From positions 1 through 20,033 of the forward strand of contig DBTI01000271.1 of NCBI GenBank assembly GCA_002306975.1: a stretch of 20,033 nt of DNA, read 5' to 3'. The position numbers and the translations under genes were made by a program. The notes beneath the pieces are model-generated. The model worked only from the letters and a program-made list of their open reading frames with translations, did no database searches and was not told where the DNA came from. The DNA is from Ruminococcaceae bacterium UBA1320. Lineage in GTDB: Bacteria; Bacillota; Clostridia; Oscillospirales; Ethanoligenentaceae. Positions 15,491 to 20,033 of the stretch are shown here, piece by piece. The number at the start of each line of letters is the position of its first letter. Position 1 is the first letter of the stretch.

Positions 15491-16594
15491 TTAATTTTTA
15501 ACCCAATCTTCAGTTATCGATGCAAATTTAATCGCCTTGCGCAAATAGCTGTAAGTGACGGCGATTCTGCCGTCTTCTGTTTCTTTGATTGAAGGATAAG
15601 AAAATTCGGGATTTTCCGCGGCTATGCCTTCAAGCGTCTGGATATCTCTGAGATAAGGCCACGTTGCGCCCTCATCCTCTGAGATGGCAATGGTTACAGG
15701 AACCCTCGGCGCACCCCAAACGGCGGCTTTGTCGGTATCTGTTGCCTTAACAATGCTCCGGGGATTTTTATGATCATAAGCGTAGCCGTCTTTATTGATA
15801 TTGTTGAAAATCAAAGCAAGATGACCGTTCCGCAGCTTTGTGCACTGAATTGAGGAATTGTTGTTTGGAAAAACGGTAGGCTCAGGTCTGCTCCACGATC
15901 TGCCGTTGTCGGTCGACACGCTTTTATAAATATAATCTGCTTTTCTGCTTCTGAATAGCGCCATAAGGTTATTGCCTGACAGTTTTATTATGTTCATGTG
16001 AACAGAGCCGACGCTTTGTGGAACTTCATATTCATCCCATGTCGCTCCGTTGTCTGCGGATATCTTTACAGCGCTGCTGTCGTAACCCCAGTTGCCGTTG
16101 TTTGATTTCCTGCTGTAGAAGATGGGAAGAATCAAATCGCCGTTGTCTAGCCGTACAGCCGTCTGCCGAATGAAAGTTCCGGGTTTGTCAAACATTGTTT
16201 TGATTCCGCTCCAGCTGTAGCCGTTATCGGTTGAAATGCGATAACGTACTTCTGCAGTTTCCTGATGTTTATCCACCTGCGCGGTATAAAGTAAGCACAG
16301 TTTATTATCGTCTGTTTCAAATAAAACAGGGTTTTGTTCGGAACGTCCGGCGTCGTTTGACATTAATTCAGGCTCGCTCCACCGATCCTCACCTTTTTTA
16401 AGCCTTGACATCACGATTGATATATCAGGCTTGCCTTCCATGCTGCCTGCAAACCACGCGCACAATAAATCTCCGTTGGAAAGAGGGCAGAGGTTGGATG
16501 CGTGATTACTGTCAAAACGTGTGGGAATCATCGCTTCATATTTATCCTCAATGCTGACTTTTTTTATTAAAGTATTTTCGTTATTAGTAAACAT
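15491..16594 (-). CDS. Sialidase-fold Asp-box (BNR) protein, predicted cytoplasmic
   Basis: 367 residues with four Asp boxes of the form SxDxGxxW at 121-128, 179-186, 227-234 and 305-312, the hallmark of six-bladed sialidase-type beta-propellers. Conserved N-terminal block: SNHASNLCPLSNGDLL, then AWFAGSMEGKPD, found in the BNR_2 subgroup of sialidase-like proteins. C-terminal ENPEFSYPSIKETEDGRIAVTYSY fits the sialidase Tyr and Arg region. There is no signal peptide, so it likely acts on an imported oligosaccharide. The canonical N-terminal FRIP motif of true neuraminidases is absent, so the activity may be a glycosidase or lyase other than sialidase. CAGGAGAAT lies before the start. It is divergent from the YhcH-like gene and probably activated by the AraC regulator. 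Confidence 0.8.
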   Translation of the reverse strand: MFTNNENTLIKKVSIEDKYEAMIPTRFDSNHASNLCPLSNGDLLCAWFAGSMEGKPDISIVMSRLKKGEDRWSEPELMSNDAGRSEQNPVLFETDDNKLCLLYTAQVDKHQETAEVRYRISTDNGYSWSGIKTMFDKPGTFIRQTAVRLDNGDLILPIFYSRKSNNGNWGYDSSAVKISADNGATWDEYEVPQSVGSVHMNIIKLSGNNLMALFRSRKADYIYKSVSTDNGRSWSRPEPTVFPNNNSSIQCTKLRNGHLALIFNNINKDGYAYDHKNPRSIVKATDTDKAAVWGAPRVPVTIAISEDEGATWPYLRDIQTLEGIAAENPEFSYPSIKETEDGRIAVTYSYLRKAIKFASITEDWVKN

Positions 16595-16703
16595 GATGAT
16601 TCTCCTGTTATTTAAAAGTAATAAGAAAAGCTGTTGAGGTGATTACTAAAAAATCAGACTTTATCGAAAAAAATTAAATTTACGGCAAATTGATAAGACT
16701 AAT

Positions 16704-16709
16704 ATTATA
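16704..16709 (-). promoter_or_regulatory. -10 element of the Asp-box gene promoter
   Basis: TATAAT on the minus strand. The bases 17-18 upstream (TACCCT or TTACCC) do not resemble TTGACA, so the promoter looks activator-dependent. It gives a leader of about 100 bases. Confidence 0.5.
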
Positions 16710-16733
16710 GTATTCTATATACCTAAAGGGTAA

Positions 16734-16766
16734 CATGGAAAATTAAACTTTTTGCATGGAAATTTA
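16734..16766. promoter_or_regulatory. Candidate AraC-family binding site (direct repeat, 21-bp period)
   Basis: CATGGAAAATTA (16734-16745) and CATGGAAATTTA (16755-16766) match at 11 of 12 positions and are offset by exactly 21 bp, two helical turns, the usual half-site geometry for AraC-family activators. They abut the -35 position of the Asp-box gene promoter. Confidence 0.55.
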
Positions 16767-16832
16767 CCTATTTTTATATTTAGATAGAATTAAAATCAGT
16801 TAAAAATCCATAAAAATGAGCCGTATTTTCTC

Positions 16833-16861
16833 TTGAAAAACGCTTAGGTAAGTGATATATT
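16833..16861 (+). promoter_or_regulatory. Promoter of the YhcH-like gene
   Basis: TTGAAA (16833-16838), 17-base spacer, TATATT (16856-16861), about 100 bases before the start codon at 16966. Confidence 0.5.
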
Positions 16862-16965
16862 AAATAATACATTTAAGTTTCAAGTGAATATAAAAATGAC
16901 AAAGCAGTACTTGATTCGGAATGGTTTTAAATATGGTTAAAATAAAGAACGGAAGTGTGTTAAGC

Positions 16966-17424
16966 ATGATCCTTGATAACCTTAAAAATGAGGAATTATA
17001 TGATAAGCTTAGCGATAATCTTAAAAAGGCCTTTGATTTTATGCTGTCGGATAAGCCAAGGGAACTGCCGGTGGGCAAATATGAAATAGACGGCGACAAT
17101 GTATATGTAATGATTCAAACTTATACGACCCGCCCTGTGAGTGAAACAAAATGGGAATCGCACAAAAAGTACATCGACCTTCAATACATTGTTGAAGGCA
17201 GTGAGGAGATCGGCTGGATGCCGATTGACGGACTTTCCGCTTCCGGCGAGTATGACGCGGAAAAAGACAAAACCAATTATAACGAGACGGAGCATTGGAC
17301 AAGGCTTGAGATGAATGCAGGAGATTTTACTGTGCTTTATCCTGAAGACGGACACAAGGCATGCGGAATACTTGAAAAACCGTCTGAAGTTAAAAAAGCG
17401 GTAATAAAAATTAAGCTGGACTAA
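16966..17424 (+). CDS. YhcH/YjgK/YiaL family protein (NanQ-like sugar anomerase)
   Basis: 152-residue cupin-fold protein. In E. coli the relative YhcH (NanQ) is a metal-dependent anomerase that opens N-acetylneuraminate for its aldolase; other members sit in diverse sugar operons. Seen: WESHKKYIDLQYIVEGSEEIGW (residues 63-84 in part) with Glu64 and His66 as likely metal ligands, and LYPEDGHKACG with His130. I chose ATG 16966, which gives the family's usual start MILDNLKN and is preceded by GGAAG at 10 bases. An upstream in-frame ATG at 16921 would add 15 atypical residues. It is divergent from the Asp-box gene, which supports a shared pathway (inference). It is followed by palindromic repeat copy C and a strong terminator. 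Confidence 0.88.
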   Translation: MILDNLKNEELYDKLSDNLKKAFDFMLSDKPRELPVGKYEIDGDNVYVMIQTYTTRPVSETKWESHKKYIDLQYIVEGSEEIGWMPIDGLSASGEYDAEKDKTNYNETEHWTRLEMNAGDFTVLYPEDGHKACGILEKPSEVKKAVIKIKLD

Positions 17425-17475
17425 GTATGCAAATTAAATAATATAGCGATTACAAAAGTATAGTGGAATAGTTTT

Positions 17476-17507
17476 GTTATCTCCCCGCCGCAGGCGGGGG
17501 AGATAAC
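17476..17507. repeat. Copy C of the GTTATCTCCC palindromic repeat
   Basis: 32 bp, near-perfect hairpin: GTTATCTCCCCGCC, short loop, GGCGGGGGAGATAAC, differing by one G-C insertion. Its left flank TTTTG is the reverse complement of the right flank of copy B. No T-run follows, so it is not a standard terminator. Confidence 0.8.
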
Positions 17508-17574
17508 ATTGTGCCTTCCCAAAGCAGCCTTTTATTTTCTACATATATAGATACAAATATAAATCGAAAAAATG

Positions 17575-17618
17575 AAATGCCTGAAAAATCAGAAATTTCT
17601 GCTCTTTCAGGCATTTTT
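17575..17618 (+). terminator. Terminator of the YhcH-like gene
   Basis: Perfect 12-bp arms AAATGCCTGAAA (17575-17586) / TTTCAGGCATTT (17605-17616), with an inner CAGAAA/TTTCTG stem, then a T-run. It isolates the ribosomal operon from the catabolic genes upstream. Confidence 0.85.
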
Positions 17619-17658
17619 CATGCCAAAAAAATATTTTTCTCAAAATATAAAATAATTG

Positions 17659-17687
17659 TTGCATTTGTGCTTATGCTATGTTATTAT
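17659..17687 (+). promoter_or_regulatory. Promoter of the S10 ribosomal protein operon
   Basis: TTGCAT (17659-17664), exact 17-base spacer, TATTAT (17682-17687) in AT-rich DNA, followed at once by a GC-rich leader. The start point should be near 17694. Confidence 0.6.
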
Positions 17688-17788
17688 ATATAGGCGCGAT
17701 TAAACGACCGCGCAGATATGCGATGAAGCGAGAGGTTGCCGCAGCTTGCGGGTAATTTTCGCTGAGTATGTCCGATTTTTAAAACCGG

Positions 17789-17823
17789 GCGACACCATAT
17801 TGGGCATAATGGCGCTTTTTTTT
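17789..17823 (+). terminator. Leader hairpin 1 with T8 tract (possible attenuator)
   Basis: GCG-(ACA bulge)-CCAT (17789-17798) pairs with ATGG-CGC (17809-17815), directly followed by eight T (17816-17823). The stem is moderate but the T tract is excellent. Confidence 0.5.
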
Positions 17824-17884
17824 AGCTGCGTCCGCGCGGCTTTTAGTGCGGAATCATTATGTGGCGGCGTTAAGCCTTCTACCC

Positions 17885-17922
17885 CCGGATTAGTTTGCCC
17901 CGAACAAGCTATCCGGTTTTTT
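17885..17922 (+). terminator. Leader hairpin 2 with T6 tract (probable attenuator)
   Basis: CCGGAT-T-AG-TTTG (17885-17897) pairs with CAAGCT-ATCCGG (17905-17916) with one bulge and one G-U, then TTTTTT (17917-17922). It has the form of an intrinsic terminator 88 bases before rpsJ. CCGGAT recurs at 17944-17949 and TCCGG at 17928-17932, so alternative pairings exist. Confidence 0.65.
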
Positions 17923-18009
17923 AAATGTCCGGTGATGAAACACCCGGATGTGTGTTGGCTTTTTGAACGACGTCTGGCCCGCCGAGTTAACCTAAGGAGG
18001 CGAACCAAA

Positions 18010-18321
18010 ATGGCAGTAAAAGAGAAGATCAGAATTAGGCTTAAGAGCTATGACCATCAGCTTGTCGACCAGTCGGCAGAGAAGATAGTCGAGACAGCAA
18101 AGCGCACAGGGGCGAGGGTTTCGGGTCCTATACCGCTTCCGACCAACAAAGAGATCGTGACTATTCTGCGTGCAGTCCACAAATATAAGGACAGCCGCGA
18201 GCAGTTTGAGATGCGCACACACAAGAGGCTTATCGACATTCTCAGACCGTCACAGAAGACAGTTGAGGCACTCATGGGCCTCGAGCTACCCGCTGGAGTA
18301 GAGATTGAAATAAAGCTCTAA
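18010..18321 (+). CDS. rpsJ: 30S ribosomal protein S10
   Basis: 103 residues, normal length. S10 is a 30S head protein and also the NusE transcription antitermination factor. Recognised from KIRIRLKSYDHQLVDQSAEKIV, GPIPLPT, and the THKRLIDI block with EIEIKL at the C terminus. The start ATG follows TAAGGAGG with ideal spacing. The frame stays open upstream to 17746, but that extension lies in the structured leader and is not part of S10. First gene of the operon. Confidence 0.98.
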   Translation: MAVKEKIRIRLKSYDHQLVDQSAEKIVETAKRTGARVSGPIPLPTNKEIVTILRAVHKYKDSREQFEMRTHKRLIDILRPSQKTVEALMGLELPAGVEIEIKL

Positions 18322-18399
18322 TGTCAATTTAAAACTGGCATGATGTTCCGGCAGGTCAAGTTGGTGAAGACCAACCAATAACCAAAGGAGGTAGGAAAA

Positions 18400-19035
18400 T
18401 TGCAAAAAGCTATCATTGGAAAAAAAGTCGGCATGACTCAGCTTTTCGACGATAAGGGCAATGTCGTGCCCGTCACCGTTATAGAAGCCGGTCCCTGCAC
18501 AGTTATCCAAAAGAAAACCGTCGAGAACGACGGCTACAACGCGGTGCAGTTTGGTTTTAAGGATGTCTCCGATAAAAAGGTGACAAAACCTGCCAAAGGT
18601 CATTTCGACAAGGCTGAAGTGGCTCCTAAGAAAGTTCTTAAGGAATTCCGCTTTGAGGACATCGAAACACTCAATGTTAAAGACATCGTTAAGGCGGACG
18701 TTTTCGCTGAAGGCGATCGTGTTGACGTTGTCGGCACAAGCAAAGGTAAAGGTTTTGCCGGTGTTATCAAGCGCTGGAACCATCACAGACTTAAGATGAC
18801 CCACGGCGTCGGCCCTGTTCACCGTGAAGTAGGCTCAATGGGGGCCAACTCGAGCCCGTCAAGGGTTTTCAAAGGTAAGAAAATGGCTGGCCATCTCGGA
18901 TGCGAGAGAGTCACCATCCAGAATCTCGATGTTGTCAAGGTTGATGTCGAAAACAACCTCATAGCGCTCAAGGGTGCCATCCCAGGCCCCAAAGGCGGTA
19001 TCGTGTGTATAACCGACAGCGTCAAAAAGGCCTAA
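18400..19035 (+). CDS. rplC: 50S ribosomal protein L3
   Basis: 211 residues. L3 is a primary 23S rRNA binder near the peptidyl transferase centre. Recognised from AIIGKKVGMTQLFD at the start, GKGFAGVIKRWN, then HREVGSMGANSSPSRVFKGKKMAGHLG, and GAIPGPKGG near the end. It begins with TTG, preceded by AAAGGAGG; no in-frame ATG fits, and MQKAIIGKK is the normal family start. The 78-base gap after rpsJ has no T-run. Confidence 0.98.
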   Translation: MQKAIIGKKVGMTQLFDDKGNVVPVTVIEAGPCTVIQKKTVENDGYNAVQFGFKDVSDKKVTKPAKGHFDKAEVAPKKVLKEFRFEDIETLNVKDIVKADVFAEGDRVDVVGTSKGKGFAGVIKRWNHHRLKMTHGVGPVHREVGSMGANSSPSRVFKGKKMAGHLGCERVTIQNLDVVKVDVENNLIALKGAIPGPKGGIVCITDSVKKA

Positions 19036-19052
19036 GGGAAGGAGGATGCGCA

Positions 19053-19676
19053 ATGCCTAAAGCGGCAGTTTTAAATATGGCCGGCGAAAACGTCGGTGAG
19101 ATTGAACTTTCCGACGCCATATTCGGCATAGAGCCAAACACGGTCGTCCTGCATGCGGCGGTCGTCAATTACCTTGCCAATCAAAGGCAGGGAACCCAGT
19201 CCACACTTACACGCACCGAGGTTTCGGGCGGCGGACGTAAACCGTGGAAGCAAAAAGGTACGGGTCACGCAAGACAAGGTTCGATCCGCGCGCCACAGTG
19301 GAGACACGGCGGCGTAGCTCTCGGCCCTAAGCCGCGCGACTACAGCTACACCATCAACAAAAAAGTCAAGAGGCTGGCTCTTAAATCAGCTTTGTCCTCT
19401 AAGGTGCAGGCAAATGAGATTATCGTACTCGACAATCTCGCAGTTGATGATTACAAGACTAAAACCATAGTCGGAATGCTCAGCGCTATCAAGACAGGCA
19501 AAAAGGTTCTTATCGTAATGCCTGCTTCCGATGAAAAAGTCGTCGTTAGCGCGCGCAACATTCCCGGCGTAAAGACCACGATAGTGGGCAGCCTCAATGT
19601 TTACGACATACTCAATTGTGATACCTTTGTCGTACTCAAAGATGCAGTCACCGCCATCGAGGAGGTGTACGCATAA
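19053..19676 (+). CDS. rplD: 50S ribosomal protein L4
   Basis: 207 residues. L4 binds 23S rRNA and lines the exit tunnel; in gamma-proteobacteria it represses its own S10 operon through the leader. Recognised from QRQGTQSTLTRTEVSGGGRKPWKQKGTGHARQG in part (tunnel loop) and ARNIPGV, then DTFVVLKDAV. I chose ATG 19053 (MPKAAVLN), preceded by GGAAGGAGG; an open frame runs 16 codons upstream into rplC. The stop TAA shares a base with the rplW start. Confidence 0.98.
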   Translation: MPKAAVLNMAGENVGEIELSDAIFGIEPNTVVLHAAVVNYLANQRQGTQSTLTRTEVSGGGRKPWKQKGTGHARQGSIRAPQWRHGGVALGPKPRDYSYTINKKVKRLALKSALSSKVQANEIIVLDNLAVDDYKTKTIVGMLSAIKTGKKVLIVMPASDEKVVVSARNIPGVKTTIVGSLNVYDILNCDTFVVLKDAVTAIEEVYA

Positions 19677-19972
19677 TGGAAAGAACAGCGCAGGATATCA
19701 TTATCCGCCCGGTTATCACTGAAAAAAGCATGACCGGCATAGCAGATAAAAAATACACTTTCCGTGTTGCCACAGATGCAAACAAGATCGAGATTGCCAA
19801 GGCAGTCGAGACACTCTTCGGAGTAAAAGTGGCAAAGGTTAACACCCTTCATGTTAAGGGCAGAGCCAAGAGAGTGGGCAAATTCAGCGGATATGCACCA
19901 AGTTGGAAAAAGGCAATTGTTACTCTAGAGCCCGAATCAAAGAGCATTGAATTCTTTGAAGGCATGGCATGA
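19676..19972 (+). CDS. rplW: 50S ribosomal protein L23
   Basis: 98 residues. L23 sits at the tunnel exit and docks trigger factor and SRP. Recognised from DIIIRPVITEKSM, KYTFRVATDANKIEIAKAVE, VKVAKVNTLHVKGRAKR and the final KAIVTLEPESKSIEFFEG. The start overlaps the rplD stop by one base (TAATG), with GAGGAGG upstream, so translation is coupled. Confidence 0.98.
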   Translation: MERTAQDIIIRPVITEKSMTGIADKKYTFRVATDANKIEIAKAVETLFGVKVAKVNTLHVKGRAKRVGKFSGYAPSWKKAIVTLEPESKSIEFFEGMA

Positions 19973-20001
19973 TGAGAGCCGACTAAAAGGAGTGATACCA
20001 A

Positions 20002-20033
20002 ATGGCGATAAAGAACTATAAACCGACCACTCC
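20002..20033 (+). CDS. rplB: 50S ribosomal protein L2 (5' end only)
   Basis: Only the first 10 codons, MAIKNYKPTT, are in the window. They match the L2 N terminus and its fixed place after rplW. AAAAGGAG lies 11 bases before the ATG. Confidence 0.93.
   Translation, partial: MAIKNYKPTT

Larger units (their letters stand above)
16595..16965. promoter_or_regulatory. 371-base divergent control region of Asp-box and YhcH-like genes
   Basis: AT-rich. It contains the minus-strand -10 at 16704-16709, AraC-like direct repeats at 16734-16766, and the plus-strand promoter at 16833-16861. TAGGTA occurs in the spacer of both promoters (minus strand 16720-16725, plus strand 16845-16850), with TTACCTA at 16764-16770; a shared operator is possible. 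Confidence 0.5.
17425..18009. other. 585-base gap: YhcH 3' region and S10 operon leader
   Basis: Holds, in order, repeat copy C (17476-17507), a terminator (17575-17618), a sigma-A promoter (17659-17687), and a leader of about 316 bases with several hairpins, ending in AAGGAGG before rpsJ. No gene is supported in it. Confidence 0.7.

Noticed and set aside
17511..17693. 60-residue open frame after the YhcH-like gene
   Set aside because: It runs through an intrinsic terminator and the S10 promoter, has no ribosome binding site and an AT-driven composition.
17746..18009. Open frame extending rpsJ upstream by 88 codons
   Set aside because: It lies in the structured leader with two terminator-like hairpins; S10 is about 103 residues and ATG 18010 has an ideal AAGGAGG.

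Overview
The window looks like a chromosomal segment of a low-to-moderate GC, anaerobic Firmicute of the class Clostridia. I base this on strong AGGAGG-type ribosome binding sites, TTG starts, a two-permease sugar ABC system of the LplA/LplB/LplC (YtcQ/YtcP) type without its own ATPase, a MalT-like STAND regulator, and a ribosomal S10 operon in the order rpsJ-rplC-rplD-rplW-rplB. A placement near the Ruminococcaceae/Oscillospirales is a guess from gene style only.

Layout. (1) 1-2775: the 3' part of a zinc-dependent medium-chain dehydrogenase followed by a split transketolase (N and C subunits), one tight + strand operon ending in a hairpin. (2) 3296-4123: an orphan protein with a degenerate receiver domain fused to a degenerate GGDEF-like domain, behind a long structured leader. 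It converges through a strong bidirectional terminator on (3) 4213-7335 (- strand): a 1040-residue MalT/LuxR-like ATPase regulator whose DNA-binding domain is of the winged-helix SARP/OmpR type. (4) A 626-base gap with a foldable island and a degenerate palindromic repeat, then a TerC-family membrane protein at 7962-8639. (5) 8820-12352: an ABC importer (lipoprotein, two permeases) with a 15-bp hairpin between the binding protein and the first permease. (6) 12744-14021: a four-carbon acid sugar kinase family protein. (7) 14203-15042 (-): an AraC-family regulator with a TTGACA promoter overlapped by an 18-bp palindrome. (8) 15491-16594 (-): a cytoplasmic Asp-box (sialidase-fold) protein, divergent from (9) a YhcH/NanQ-like sugar anomerase at 16966-17424. 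(10) 17659 to the end: promoter, attenuator-like leader and first five genes of the S10 ribosomal protein operon, with rplB cut by the window end.

How they may fit together. Genes 5 to 9 read as a carbohydrate-scavenging locus: import of an oligosaccharide, cytoplasmic cleavage by the Asp-box protein, handling of the released sugar by a YhcH-type anomerase, and phosphorylation of a sugar acid by the DUF1537-type kinase, under an AraC regulator. The likely AraC target is visible: two CATGGAAA-WTTA direct repeats 21 bp apart, just upstream of a promoter that has a good -10 but no -35. The substrate is not readable from sequence; sialic acid or a uronate/sugar acid glycan are candidates.

The less expected observations are two terminator-like hairpins in the rpsJ leader, a small palindromic repeat family (GTTATCTCCC...GGGAGATAAC) present in three copies, and the catalytically decayed REC-GGDEF protein. 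I saw no CRISPR array, tRNA, rRNA, transposase or phage gene.
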